Assembly: GCA_049610385.1 (NCBI GenBank)
Contig: JBMYZL010000003.1
Span: forward strand, 1-64,000
Length of the DNA: 64,000 nucleotides
Origin: JBMYZL01 sp049610385
GTDB lineage: Bacteria > Bacteroidota > Bacteroidia > Flavobacteriales_D > Sanyastnellaceae
Direction: 5' to 3'
Shown here: positions 52,806 to 61,857 of the stretch, in pieces
How positions within the stretch are numbered: position 1 is the first letter of the stretch
Layout: each line of letters begins with the position of its first letter
Made by a program: the position numbers and the translations under genes
Notes under the pieces: model-generated
Told to the model about the DNA's origin: nothing
Databases searched by the model: none
What the model saw: only the letters and a program-made list of their open reading frames with translations

Positions 52806-54196
52806 CCATTCTGGCTCTGTGATTCAGCAAAATGTTTGTAGAAGTGCGGAATCGTTTCAATGCCTTTGAAATAATTGAAAACACCGTAGTGCTCGTCGGG
52901 TGAATGGATGGCGTCGCTGTCTAAACCAAAACCCATCAACACAGTTTTCAAGCCGAGAATCTGTTCGAAACTTGCCACGATGGGGATCGAACCACCACCT
53001 CGAAAAGGAACAGGCTTTCGCCCAAATGTGGCCTCCATCGCTTGGGAGGCCGCGAGGTATGCTGGGTGATCAGTCGGGGTCAAAGCCGGCTGACCTCCGT
53101 GCATTTCCGTGACCTTAACCCGAACTGATGGAGGTGCAATTCGCTTGAAGTGGGCACTGAACAGTCGCGTGATGTTCTCCGGGTCTTGGCCTGGAACGAG
53201 GCGCATGCTGATTTTGGCATAAGCCTTACTCGCAATGACTGTTTTTGCCCCATCACCCGTATAGCCTCCCCAAATGCCATTCACATCCAGCGTCGGGCGA
53301 ATGCTCATTCTTTCTGGCGCCGTATAACCGTGTTCCCCTTCAACAGCATCAATGTCGATGGAGCGCTTGTATTCATCCTCACTGAATGGAGCCTCCGCCA
53401 TGGCCTCTCGTTCCTCTGCACTCAACTCGATCACTCCGTCATAAAAGCCTTCCACTGTGATGCGTTGTTGATCATCTTTGAGAGAAGCAATCATTTCGCA
53501 CAAAATGTTAATCGGATTCGGTGCAGCGCCACCATATAACCCGCTGTGCAAATCACGGTTGGGCCCTGTGACCTCCACTTCCACATAACTCAAACCACGC
53601 AAGCCCACCGTGATCGAGGGAATGTCGTTCGCAATGATTCCGGTATCGCTCACCAGCACGATATCCGCCGCCAACTTTTCTTTGTGTGCCTCCAAGAAGG
53701 GTTCAAGATGTGCACTGCCTACCTCTTCTTCACCCTCAATCATGAATTTGACATTGCAGGCCAAGGTGCCCGATGCCACCATGGCTTCGAACGCTTTGAC
53801 GTGCATGAAAAATTGCCCTTTGTCATCACAAGCCCCTCGAGCGAATATGGCCCCTTCTGGATGCAGTTCTGTCTTGCGGATCACCGGTTCGAAAGCTGGT
53901 GACGACCACAAATCAATCGGGTCTGCAGGCTGAACATCGTAGTGACCATAGACCAAAACAGTGGGGACGTCATCCCGCACAAATCGTTCTCCATAAACCA
54001 CTGGATAACCTTCCGTCTCAATCAGCTCCACATCGGTTGCTCCCGCCTGCCGAAGTGAATCCGCCACGGCCTCCGCACACCTCCGCACGTCGCCTGCAAA
54101 TGCTGGGTCTGCAGACACCGAAGGAATGCGAAGCAAATCAAACAGTTCGTCGAGAAACCGATCTCTATTAGATTGAATAAATTCGTTCGTCGTCAT
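52802..54196 (-). CDS. M20 family metallodipeptidase
   Basis: The 464-residue protein has the M20 metal ligands and motifs in order: LVYGHYDVQP (His85, Asp87), GACDDKGQ (Asp124), MIEGEEEVGS (Glu157/158), SDTG, DLHSGLYGGAA in the lid domain and a final DAIHSPDEHYG with a His ligand. It should hydrolyse dipeptides with two zinc ions. There is no signal peptide, so it is cytoplasmic. The start follows a TAAATTGC box by four bases. Confidence 0.95.
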   Translation of the reverse strand: MTTNEFIQSNRDRFLDELFDLLRIPSVSADPAFAGDVRRCAEAVADSLRQAGATDVELIETEGYPVVYGERFVRDDVPTVLVYGHYDVQPADPIDLWSSPAFEPVIRKTELHPEGAIFARGACDDKGQFFMHVKAFEAMVASGTLACNVKFMIEGEEEVGSAHLEPFLEAHKEKLAADIVLVSDTGIIANDIPSITVGLRGLSYVEVEVTGPNRDLHSGLYGGAAPNPINILCEMIASLKDDQQRITVEGFYDGVIELSAEEREAMAEAPFSEDEYKRSIDIDAVEGEHGYTAPERMSIRPTLDVNGIWGGYTGDGAKTVIASKAYAKISMRLVPGQDPENITRLFSAHFKRIAPPSVRVKVTEMHGGQPALTPTDHPAYLAASQAMEATFGRKPVPFRGGGSIPIVASFEQILGLKTVLMGFGLDSDAIHSPDEHYGVFNYFKGIETIPHFYKHFAESQSQNG

Positions 54197-54200
54197 GCTT

Positions 54201-54208
54201 GCAATTTA
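54201..54208 (-). promoter_or_regulatory. -7-like box TAAATTGC for M20 dipeptidase, 4 nt from ATG
   Basis: TAAATTGC-AAGC-ATG on the minus strand, the TAnnTTGC form also seen at rlmH, the TlpA-like gene and the ABC ATPase gene. Confidence 0.5.
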
Positions 54209-54234
54209 CTGCGGCAACCGCGAACCATCCGCCG

Positions 54235-54242
54235 TATTTTTA
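54235..54242 (+). promoter_or_regulatory. -7-like box TATTTTTA upstream of asparagine-synthase-like gene
   Basis: One mismatch to TAnnTTTG, 11 nt before ATG 54254. Together with the M20 box it fills a 57-bp divergent spacer. Confidence 0.35.
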
Positions 54243-54253
54243 AACGCACGAAC

Positions 54254-55825
54254 ATGCCCATGAATCTGACGGTAAATGCCCCTTGGTTTGGACAATTTCT
54301 TTTGACTTCGGGTCCGAATGATTTGCCCTTCGATTTGCCCGAAAACTGGCAATCATTCACCTTGAGCAACCACACCTTGCGGGTTTGTCCCAGCGTTCCA
54401 TGTGCGACAGGCCAAACCGACACCACGCAAATCGTCACTCTGGGTTGTTCTTTCTGTGGGGTCGAAAAAAAATCACCTGCAGAAAAAGCGGAGGAAATGG
54501 CCCGGGCAGATTGGTCAGCTCCTGATGCCCTTCCTGAATCTGTTCAGACGTTGGTGGGCCGATTCCTTCTTTTTGTTTTGCATGAGGGAAACCTCCGAAT
54601 CTTACCAGATCCTACACTCTCGTTTCATGCGTTTGTAGGTCGTGGATCATCCGGTCAGCTGTATGCCTCTTCGGAAATCAAACTCCTTCGAGCGACAAAA
54701 CAATTTGCTCCAAATGCCTCAGAATCCTGGTCATGGAGCCTGCGCCAACACAGATTTCAGAGGCAGTCGAGACATCCGCTGGACGAAACGGATTTGGCGG
54801 GTGTGCAAATGATTCCTGCAAACCACGTTTGGCACTTGGGCCATCAGGAAGGACCGATTCGGGTGTTTCCGTTCAGGAAAAAAGCCAAAACAGAAACCGA
54901 ACCCGTGAGCTCATTGATGCTAAAAGCCATCACAACCGCCAGCTCCAATGCCCAGGAAGCGGGCTACAAAATTTGGTTTCCCATTACTGCAGGCCAAGAC
55001 TCCAGATTCATTGCCTCAGCCGCAATGCACGGGCATACCCAAGCCATTTTGAGTCAACCGGTCCATCTTTATCATATCCAAAAGAAAGCGCTTTCTCCGA
55101 TGAATCGCGTGGATTTGAACCACGCCCACCATTTGCAACAACAGGGCATCGACGTGGTCATTTTCACCGAAAAATCCAAAGCGGAGTTGACCCAACTTCA
55201 GTATCAGCCTTTGCGTTGGCATTCCGCAGTGGGGCATCAGACCTTTGGTTTGCCCTTGAACGACGGGAACCTGTTTCCGCGGAACGACCTCTTCGCCATG
55301 GGGCATACCGCAGAAATCCTCAAAAACATGCAGGACGGCCCCGACTGTACAACAGGTGTGGAAGCAGCCAAATCCTTGTCCTTTCCAAATCACCAGAAAG
55401 CCATTGCTGTCTTGGACGAATGGGTGAAATCAGTCCGAAAAGTGGCCTTTGCATTCGGATATCGCATTTCGGAATTCCTTTGGTGGGAAAGGCAACTTAG
55501 CCTGTTTTCAGGGACACAGATGCATTTGGCCAACTTGACGGCACCAACTTGGTCACCCTTCAACAGCTGGCAGATCATTGAAGCGAGTTTGGGGTTGCCG
55601 CTGAAGGAGCGGGATCATCACACGAGCCGATTTTTCGCCAAGAACATTGCCAAATGGGGCCCTGTGTTGGCCCAATTCCCCTACAATCCGGATCGTCGTA
55701 CCCGCAGCATCACGATTCTGAAAAAATTGCGGGTCTACTGGCTCTATAGGCCCTTGGGTTTGTGGTGGCGATGGTACTGGAGTGGACGTGAACAAAAACG
55801 GGCGACAAGAAGCCGTTTGAACTAG
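54254..55825 (+). CDS. Asparagine-synthase-like PP-loop protein with degenerate N-terminal domain
   Basis: From ATG 54254 (or 54260) the product is 523 residues. The N-terminal part (about 100-145: LVGRFLLFVLHEGNLRILPD) resembles the glutaminase domain of AsnB-like proteins but has no Cys2 nucleophile. A PP-loop like the synthetase motif follows near 242 (WFPITAGQDSRFIASAAM). Proteins of this kind often sit in surface-polysaccharide loci and may form amide or other bonds by ATP adenylation; none is proven here. It is an orphan beside an M20 peptidase and proline dehydrogenase. A basic, Trp-rich tail (LYRPLGLWWRWYWSG) is unusual. Confidence 0.65.
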   Translation: MPMNLTVNAPWFGQFLLTSGPNDLPFDLPENWQSFTLSNHTLRVCPSVPCATGQTDTTQIVTLGCSFCGVEKKSPAEKAEEMARADWSAPDALPESVQTLVGRFLLFVLHEGNLRILPDPTLSFHAFVGRGSSGQLYASSEIKLLRATKQFAPNASESWSWSLRQHRFQRQSRHPLDETDLAGVQMIPANHVWHLGHQEGPIRVFPFRKKAKTETEPVSSLMLKAITTASSNAQEAGYKIWFPITAGQDSRFIASAAMHGHTQAILSQPVHLYHIQKKALSPMNRVDLNHAHHLQQQGIDVVIFTEKSKAELTQLQYQPLRWHSAVGHQTFGLPLNDGNLFPRNDLFAMGHTAEILKNMQDGPDCTTGVEAAKSLSFPNHQKAIAVLDEWVKSVRKVAFAFGYRISEFLWWERQLSLFSGTQMHLANLTAPTWSPFNSWQIIEASLGLPLKERDHHTSRFFAKNIAKWGPVLAQFPYNPDRRTRSITILKKLRVYWLYRPLGLWWRWYWSGREQKRATRSRLN

Positions 55826-55830
55826 ATTCG
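55823..55830 (+). promoter_or_regulatory. -7-like box TAGATTCG upstream of proline dehydrogenase
   Basis: TAnnTTCG form overlapping the stop codon of the previous gene and 28 nt before ATG 55859. Confidence 0.3.
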
Positions 55831-55858
55831 CAGGGCGTTTTTCGCATTCCACTGTGAC

Positions 55859-57031
55859 ATGAAACCAGATTTTAACAACACCGAACAGGCATTTGCCCAC
55901 TTGAGCAATCGAGAACTTCGGAATGCCCTGGTGCTGTTTCAAACTGTAGGAAACCCTTTTTGGGTGAGAATGGGCAAGGTGTTGATGAATGTAGCATTGC
56001 GGCTGGGCATTCCCGTGGGATGGGCCATTCGGCCAACAGTTTATGCCCACTTTTGCGGAGGAGAGTCCATCGAAAAATGTGAAGCCTCTGTCGCCAAACT
56101 CGCCGATTCTGGTGTCCGAACCATCCTCGATTACAGCGCGGAAGGCAAGGACAATGAAAGGGAACTCGATCGATCCTGTGAAGAAATTCTTCGCACGGTG
56201 GAAGCCGCAAAGGGGGATGACCGCATGGCTTTCAACGTCTTCAAGGTATCGGGAGTCGCCGCAAACCATCTCTTGGAACAAGTTTCTTCCGGCCATCCCC
56301 ACGACATCGGGGCTTGGGCAAGGGTAGAAGCAAGGGTTGCCCGAATCTGCAAGGCCGTCGCAGATTCAAATGGGCGGGTTTTCATCGATGCCGAGGAATC
56401 CTGGCTGCAACCGGCCATTGACCAACTGGCCGAGTCCGAAATGCGCCGGCACAATGGAGAACGTGCCATTGTCTTCAACACCATTCAATTGTACAGGCAT
56501 GATCGGTTGGCCTATTTGGAGAATTTGACAACTCAAGCACGTGCAGACGGCTGGCACCTTGGGGTGAAACTCGTACGAGGTGCATACATGGAAAAGGAGC
56601 GAAAACGCGCAGAAGAGCAGGGCCTTCTATCACCCATTCAACCGGACAAAGCCGCTTCTGATCGCGATTTCAATGCAGCGCTGAAATGGTGCATTCAAAA
56701 CCTAGATGTTGTCGCTTTATGCAATGGCAGCCACAATGCTGAGAGCAATGGACTTTTGTGCCAAATGATGATGGACCATGGCCTTTCATCAGATGACAAC
56801 CGTGTTTGGTTTGCCCAACTCCTGGGCATGAGCGATCCCATCAGCTTCAACCTGGCTGCCTGCGGCTACAATGTGGCAAAATACGTACCGTATGGCCCCA
56901 TTCGCGAAGCCGTTCCCTACCTGATTCGACGGGCCGAGGAAAACACTTCCGTTGCGGGACAAACGTCGAGAGAACTGGAATTGTTGAGAAAAGAGAGGGC
57001 CAGAAGAAAACGGGATAAGGTCAGGGTTTAG
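55859..57031 (+). CDS. Proline dehydrogenase
   Basis: The 390-residue protein is a monofunctional PRODH (FAD TIM barrel) that oxidises proline to pyrroline-5-carboxylate. Motifs: TILDYSAEGKDNERELD, RVFIDAEESWLQPAID, IVFNTIQLYRHDRL, GVKLVRGAYMEKERKRA, ALCNGSHNAES, and the C-terminal CGYNVAKYVPYGPIREAVPY with the RR pair that binds substrate (PYLIRRAEENTS). The P5C dehydrogenase gene is not in this window. It converges with the TonB receptor gene. Confidence 0.94.
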   Translation: MKPDFNNTEQAFAHLSNRELRNALVLFQTVGNPFWVRMGKVLMNVALRLGIPVGWAIRPTVYAHFCGGESIEKCEASVAKLADSGVRTILDYSAEGKDNERELDRSCEEILRTVEAAKGDDRMAFNVFKVSGVAANHLLEQVSSGHPHDIGAWARVEARVARICKAVADSNGRVFIDAEESWLQPAIDQLAESEMRRHNGERAIVFNTIQLYRHDRLAYLENLTTQARADGWHLGVKLVRGAYMEKERKRAEEQGLLSPIQPDKAASDRDFNAALKWCIQNLDVVALCNGSHNAESNGLLCQMMMDHGLSSDDNRVWFAQLLGMSDPISFNLAACGYNVAKYVPYGPIREAVPYLIRRAEENTSVAGQTSRELELLRKERARRKRDKVRV

Positions 57032-57077
57032 GCTGACACAAGTGCCCCACGAACTACCGGGAACTCAACCCCCAAGT

Positions 57078-59330
57078 TCAGAAATCGAATTGCATCCCAA
57101 ACCGGAATGCGCGTGGCATACCCGGACGCAAACCCGCAGGGCGGCGAGCCACAATGTATCGGGCATCCATCAAATTGTTGACCCCGACCGAGCAGGTGAT
57201 GCCCCCCGCGGCAAACCACCGGAGACCAGCATCCACGATGGTTGCAGCATCTGTTGAATATCCGGGTAGCGGGTCTCCTTGGCCCGCAATCGTTCGCATG
57301 GCTGCCGTGTAACGGCATGAAACATCTGCAGCCCACATTGGGGTCTCCAAAGACGTCACCACCGCCAATTGGTGCGGAGCCAAATACGGCAGCGCATCAC
57401 CCGCCACTACATCACCCCAGGCCTCGAATTCACTCGCAAAAGCTGTCGTAAAGCGGGAGTCGGTGTATGTGTATGCCAAGCGAACGGGCATCGCCACCCG
57501 ATGACGAGGCGTCAAATCCACCACAGCCTCCACTTCCAAACCTTGTGTACGTGCTGAGCCTCCGTTGAACAAATCCCCTGTGCCATTCCCTCCAGCAGCC
57601 AAAAAATCCGCACCCAAGAGTCGATTGTAGGTGTTGTGAAAAGCGACCATTTGGGCGGATAAACGGGCGCCTGAGTAACGCAAACCCAACTCTGCGTTGA
57701 TGCTTGTTTCCGGCTGCGTTTCCGGTGCTGAACCCGGTGGGATAAATCCACGGTGCAACCCTGCAAATGCACTGAGGAACTCACGCGTCGCCCAGTTCAC
57801 TCCCACACCAGGCAACCAGACAGAAACGGCATTCAATCGAGATGTCCCATCGCTTTGTCTCTCCAAATCCTCAGCCCCATAGTCCACCCGATGAAAACGA
57901 ATGGATTCTTGGCGAATGCCTGGCGTGAACGTGAATTCACCAAAACGCAGGGTCCATCGCATATAACTGGCGACGGCATTGGCTGTTTCTACACGATTTC
58001 CTGCAGTGCCCGGCACGCCTGCCTCGAGCAAGCCCATTCGGCCATCTGTCATTTGATATCCATCTACCCATTGAAACCGGTCCATTCCGTCTCGATGCAG
58101 GCGCAAACCATACACCAATTTGTGATTGCGCTTGCTGGGCACGCGCCAAATTCCCCGATGTTGAATCCCCTCGGCAAAATACAGCCGGTTGTTCGCCTTC
58201 ACCTGCAGAGACGCCTCACCCGTGGTGTTCTCCCCTTTCAACAACCCCAGAATGCTTGGATAAGCCGACGTCAAGGCCTCTGCGATTCCCATCCGAAACC
58301 CTGTACTGTCCACCACCTTGTCCAGTTTGTACCAATTGCGTTCAAAGGTTGTCCGATAGGCCTCCGTTCGCAGCGTCAACTGTCCTTGGACAAGATGCAT
58401 TTCATGCGTCAAAACCAATTGCTTCTGGGCAGAAGACATCAAGTCCTTTTGACTCGCTGCGTAACGCTGATCAGGGTTTGCATGAAAATCCGCCTCCGTC
58501 AAGCCAAGGTACGTCTCGTGGCTTTGTTCTTCCGTGGCTGTGATTTTCAATTGAAGGAATTGGTCCAAATCAGCAGTTTTCTTGGCCTGCCATTTGGCTT
58601 TCATGTGGACATCCCGCTTGTCGAATCCAGTGGGCAGACCCCCCGGAAGGGATTTGAACCCATCACTCGACAAATTCAAAAACTCTGCTAGAATCGAGAT
58701 TTGTCCCACCTCGGACCCTGCACGCACATGGGTGAGCTGATTGCCGAAACCACCACCCTCAGCACGAACCATCACGGCAGCACCAGAATCCGGGACTTCA
58801 GGAGTGACCAAATTGATGGCTCCACCCGCTGTTTGGGGGCCGTGGGCGATTTGGCTCGACCCCTTCAATACCTCGACCGACGCCATCCTGGCAATGGAAG
58901 GAAAATAATAAGCCGCTGGAGCTGTGTAAGGAGCGGGTGCAATCAACACCCCATCCTCCATCAGCGTGATTCGTGCCGAACGCTCAACGCCCGAGCCCCG
59001 CATGCCGATGTTGGGGCGCAATCCAAAACCATCCTCTTCCTGCAAATTCACACCACTGACGGTCCGCAAGGTCCGCATCGGATCGCTGTATGCAAAGCGC
59101 TGCAACTCCTTCGTCGTGATCAAATGCAAAGCCCCAGGGACCTCCTCCAAACCAGATGCACCAGCGGCGAGTCCCACCGCCTCTACCGTTGCCTCAGGTA
59201 TGCCATGCCATTGTTCGAGCATGGCATTGAACGTTGTAGAATCTGGAATTTGGGGACTTTGGCCCCGCATTGAGCTGGACACCAAAGCCAAGGCCAAAAG
59301 GCCAAAAAGAGAGGGCGTGAATCGATACAT
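57078..59330 (-). CDS. TonB-dependent receptor, FecA-like
   Basis: The 750-residue protein has a signal peptide (to SMRGQ), a plug domain (VPGALHLITTKELQRFAYSD, NIGMRGSGVERSARITLMED, SVEVLKGSSQIAHGPQTAGG, AINLVTP) and a 22-strand-type barrel ending FRFGMQFDF. It should import a metal chelate or similar ligand using TonB energy. A CAATTTTG box ends seven bases before the ATG. The divergent ABC transporter and DUF3299-like genes suggest a shared metal-related role. Confidence 0.93.
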   Translation of the reverse strand: MYRFTPSLFGLLALALVSSSMRGQSPQIPDSTTFNAMLEQWHGIPEATVEAVGLAAGASGLEEVPGALHLITTKELQRFAYSDPMRTLRTVSGVNLQEEDGFGLRPNIGMRGSGVERSARITLMEDGVLIAPAPYTAPAAYYFPSIARMASVEVLKGSSQIAHGPQTAGGAINLVTPEVPDSGAAVMVRAEGGGFGNQLTHVRAGSEVGQISILAEFLNLSSDGFKSLPGGLPTGFDKRDVHMKAKWQAKKTADLDQFLQLKITATEEQSHETYLGLTEADFHANPDQRYAASQKDLMSSAQKQLVLTHEMHLVQGQLTLRTEAYRTTFERNWYKLDKVVDSTGFRMGIAEALTSAYPSILGLLKGENTTGEASLQVKANNRLYFAEGIQHRGIWRVPSKRNHKLVYGLRLHRDGMDRFQWVDGYQMTDGRMGLLEAGVPGTAGNRVETANAVASYMRWTLRFGEFTFTPGIRQESIRFHRVDYGAEDLERQSDGTSRLNAVSVWLPGVGVNWATREFLSAFAGLHRGFIPPGSAPETQPETSINAELGLRYSGARLSAQMVAFHNTYNRLLGADFLAAGGNGTGDLFNGGSARTQGLEVEAVVDLTPRHRVAMPVRLAYTYTDSRFTTAFASEFEAWGDVVAGDALPYLAPHQLAVVTSLETPMWAADVSCRYTAAMRTIAGQGDPLPGYSTDAATIVDAGLRWFAAGGITCSVGVNNLMDARYIVARRPAGLRPGMPRAFRFGMQFDF

Positions 59331-59337
59331 CTAGCCG

Positions 59338-59345
59338 CAAAATTG
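59338..59345 (-). promoter_or_regulatory. -7-like box CAATTTTG for TonB receptor, 7 nt from ATG
   Basis: One mismatch to TAnnTTTG, followed by CGGCTAG and the receptor ATG. Confidence 0.4.
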
Positions 59346-59508
59346 GCCCATTCAATGCGTCACAGTCAATCCCACAAAAGCGGTAATTTAGATTCGTTCA
59401 AAATAACAAAGATGAACCGTTCGCTTCTTGGGCCCAGGAGTCTTTTGTGCTTTCGATGAAGCGCTCAAACCTCATTCCACAAGCCTTCTAATCCATTGAT
59501 TAGGATGG

Positions 59509-59898
59509 TCATAGGCAACCACAATGCGCCCTCGCCACATCGTCCGCATGAGCAACGGCCCCCGTATCTGTCAGCAAGAATGTCAATGCCAAAGGAAACT
59601 CCAAGTCAACTTGGAAGACGTAACGCTGCGGGGTTTCCCGGGGACCACTTGATCCGAGATCGAGTTCTCCCTCCAGAAGCCAATTTTCCACCGAAGAAGC
59701 TGATATGGGCTGAGCAAAGCACCCCAAAACACAGCGAAGGTCCTCCGCTGGGCGGATGCCCGCCATTTGAATGGAAGTTCGAATGCGTTGGGCCGGCAAC
59801 CATTCTGTGCAGCCTCGACTGCCCAACATCCAAAAGCTCAACAAGGTTCCAATGCCCAACCCAATTGCAAACCGAATCAATCTTTGCTGAAATTTCAC
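59509..59898 (-). CDS. Small membrane-anchored protein, DUF4258-like
   Basis: The 129-residue product starts at GTG 59898, four bases after a perfect TAACTTTG box, which supports it as a real gene. It has one N-terminal membrane segment (FAIGLGIGTLLSFWMLG), then CTEWLPAQRIRTSI and SSVENWLLEGELDLGSSG, resembling Bacteroidota proteins with a membrane anchor and a DUF4258-like domain. It has five cysteines, including CGC at the C-terminus. Function unknown. It lies between the TonB receptor and the ABC transporter. Confidence 0.65.
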   Translation of the reverse strand: MKFQQRLIRFAIGLGIGTLLSFWMLGSRGCTEWLPAQRIRTSIQMAGIRPAEDLRCVLGCFAQPISASSVENWLLEGELDLGSSGPRETPQRYVFQVDLEFPLALTFLLTDTGAVAHADDVARAHCGCL

Positions 59899-59902
59899 AA
59901 AA

Positions 59903-59910
59903 CAAAGTTA
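59903..59910 (-). promoter_or_regulatory. -7 box TAACTTTG for the small anchored protein, 4 nt from GTG
   Basis: TAACTTTG-TTTT-GTG on the minus strand; the octamer is identical to that of ribF, which also has a GTG start. Confidence 0.58.
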
Positions 59911-59939
59911 GGGTGCGTTTGCTCGCGAAGCCGCATTTG

Positions 59940-59947
59940 TACCTTGC
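59940..59947 (+). promoter_or_regulatory. -7-like box TACCTTGC for ABC ATPase, 8 nt from ATG
   Basis: Same octamer as at 43382; followed by AGTCGACG and ATG 59956. It helps choose 59956 over upstream in-frame ATGs that lie inside the opposite gene. Confidence 0.5.
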
Positions 59948-59955
59948 AGTCGACG

Positions 59956-60603
59956 ATGATTCAGACAATAGACTTGACATTTCGCTATGGACCGGAAGCA
60001 CCGGAAATGCGATTCCCGGACTTGGGTTGTGCCAAGGGAGATCGCATGTTGCTCTTGGGCACTTCCGGCGCCGGAAAAACAACCTTGCTGCATTTGCTCA
60101 GCGGCCTGCTTCGGCCGAGTGGTGGCGAAATTCATGTGGACGGGACAGACATTGGGCAACTTTCTGATCGGGCGTTGGACCGGTTCCGCGGGGAACGCAT
60201 CGGGGTCGTCTTTCAGCGCGCCCATTTCGTCCAATCCCTAACAGTCATGGAAAATCTCGCTCTGCCGTCTTTTCTCACAGGCAAACGCCCGGATGTCGAG
60301 CGCGCGGAAGCGATGCTCAGAGATTTGGGGGTAGGACACAAAGCAACCTGTAGGCCAGGAGACTTGAGTATAGGCGAGCAACAAAGGGCGAGTATCGCCA
60401 GGGCGCTTGTCCATCGGCCATCCGTTTTGTTGGTGGACGAGCCCACAAGCGCCCTTGACGACCGGTCCACCGAAGCCGTTGTTTCGCTCCTCGAGCAACA
60501 AGCCGCAGAAGTCGGTGCCACCTTGCTCATTGTCACCCACGATTCTCGACTCAAGAATCGGTACGACCGCCGCGTTGAACTCCAATCCCTTTCCGCGTCA
60601 TGA
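59956..60603 (+). CDS. ABC transporter ATP-binding protein, LolD/MacB type
   Basis: The 215-residue ATPase has Walker A GTSGAGKT (35-42), Q-loop Gln87, signature LSIGEQQRASIARAL (137-151), Walker B VLLVDEP (158-163) and H-loop VTHD. It belongs to the LolD/MacB/FtsE group that works with MacB-type permeases. The permease gene overlaps its stop by 4 bp. Such transporters act by mechanotransmission on periplasmic substrates rather than by classical import. Confidence 0.94.
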   Translation: MIQTIDLTFRYGPEAPEMRFPDLGCAKGDRMLLLGTSGAGKTTLLHLLSGLLRPSGGEIHVDGTDIGQLSDRALDRFRGERIGVVFQRAHFVQSLTVMENLALPSFLTGKRPDVERAEAMLRDLGVGHKATCRPGDLSIGEQQRASIARALVHRPSVLLVDEPTSALDDRSTEAVVSLLEQQAAEVGATLLIVTHDSRLKNRYDRRVELQSLSAS

Positions 60604-61784
60604 GCTGGTTGTTCATCGCCTGGCGCAATCTCGGTGCCAAAAAACTCCAGACGGCCTTGAGTTTGGTGCTGCTCGCCTTTGGCGTAGGCATGGTGAGTTT
60701 GCTGATGCTCAGCGAGAAACAGCTCAGTGAAGCATTCGACCGAAACATCAAGGACATTGACATGGTACTGGGTGCAAAAGGCAGTCCTTTGCAACTCATT
60801 CTGGCCAATGTCTACCACGTCGATGCCCCCACAGGCAACATTTCCTTGGAAGCTGCTCAACAGATAGCACGTCATCCTTACATCGAGAGTGCCATTCCGT
60901 TGGCGTATGGCGACAACTATGAAATGTTCCGTATCGTCGGGACGACAGCGGCCTATGTGGAACATTACGGAGCAACCGTCGCACACGGCAGACTGTGGGA
61001 AGCCCCATTTGAAGTGACCTTGGGTGCTCGAGTCGCGGAGGCCACCGGACTGGCCATCGGCGACACCTTTTTCAGTGCCCATGGACTCCAAGACGGGACG
61101 GATGTCCACAAGGATAAAACCTTTCGCGTGGTGGGCATTTTAAACGAGAGTCGTTCCGTGATTGACCAACTTATCTTGTGCAACATCGAATCCATCTGGG
61201 GTGTGCATGCCTCGGCAGAGGAGGACGAATCGGTGGAGGCTTCCCGTGAAATCACCTCCATGCTCCTGAAAAAACGGAATCCATTGGCCATTTTGACCCT
61301 GCCCAACCTTATTCGGTCATCCAACATGCAATTGGCCCTGCCCGCTATTGAAATCAACCGATTAACCAACAACTTTGGCATCGGCATGAACACCCTGCGC
61401 ACCCTGGCCATCTTCATCATGATTTTGAGCTTTGCAAGCATTTTCATCAGTGTGTATGACAGTTTGCTCGCCCGTCGATACGAATTGGCCCTGATGCGAA
61501 CGATGGGTGCAACACCCAGTGGCATCTATCGGTCCTTGCTGCTCGAAGGAGGCCTGCTCTCTGCAGGCGGTGCCATCATGGGCCTGGGTGTAAGTCGCAT
61601 GGGACTTTTTGCATTGGCACAAGTCGTTGAGGACAAATTTCGGTATGACTTGGCGTCACTGGTGCTGTTGTCATCAGAAGTCTGGCTTGCTGTTGCAGCA
61701 TTGTTGGTGGGGCTTCTCGCCGCGGCCATTCCTGGAATCTCCGTTTTGCGCATGGACATTTCCGAAACTTTGGCCGACCATTGA
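60600..61784 (+). CDS. ABC transporter permease, FtsX/MacB type
   Basis: The 394-residue protein has an N-terminal membrane segment (ALSLVLLAFGVGMVSLLML), a large periplasmic MacB-like domain (about 45-260) and three C-terminal membrane segments including FIMILSFASIFISVYDSLLA, RRYELALMRTMGATPSGIYR and VWLAVAALLVGLLAAAIPGI. The coupling motif RYELALMRTMGA is typical of FtsX-like permeases. It pairs with the preceding ATPase. Substrate unknown; the DUF3299-like gene downstream may supply a periplasmic partner. Confidence 0.93.
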   Translation: MSWLFIAWRNLGAKKLQTALSLVLLAFGVGMVSLLMLSEKQLSEAFDRNIKDIDMVLGAKGSPLQLILANVYHVDAPTGNISLEAAQQIARHPYIESAIPLAYGDNYEMFRIVGTTAAYVEHYGATVAHGRLWEAPFEVTLGARVAEATGLAIGDTFFSAHGLQDGTDVHKDKTFRVVGILNESRSVIDQLILCNIESIWGVHASAEEDESVEASREITSMLLKKRNPLAILTLPNLIRSSNMQLALPAIEINRLTNNFGIGMNTLRTLAIFIMILSFASIFISVYDSLLARRYELALMRTMGATPSGIYRSLLLEGGLLSAGGAIMGLGVSRMGLFALAQVVEDKFRYDLASLVLLSSEVWLAVAALLVGLLAAAIPGISVLRMDISETLADH

Positions 61785-61807
61785 TTTTCGGATGTGCACC
61801 TTATCCG

Positions 61808-61815
61808 TAACTTCG
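61808..61815 (+). promoter_or_regulatory. -7-like box TAACTTCG upstream of DUF3299-like gene
   Basis: TAnnTTCG form 42 nt before ATG 61858. The first ATG after it (61827) opens only a three-codon frame. Confidence 0.3.
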
Positions 61816-61857
61816 TTCAAGAAAACATGACAAGCTGACTTGTCTTACACGCAGAAG

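Noticed and set aside
59412..59459. 15-codon ORF on the plus strand
   Set aside because: Too short and without similarity; only its upstream TAATTTAG box is noted as a low-interest finding.
59488..59503. Hairpin CTAATC-CATT-GATTAG next to the small anchored protein stop
   Set aside because: Six A/T-rich base pairs and no T-run; too weak to call.
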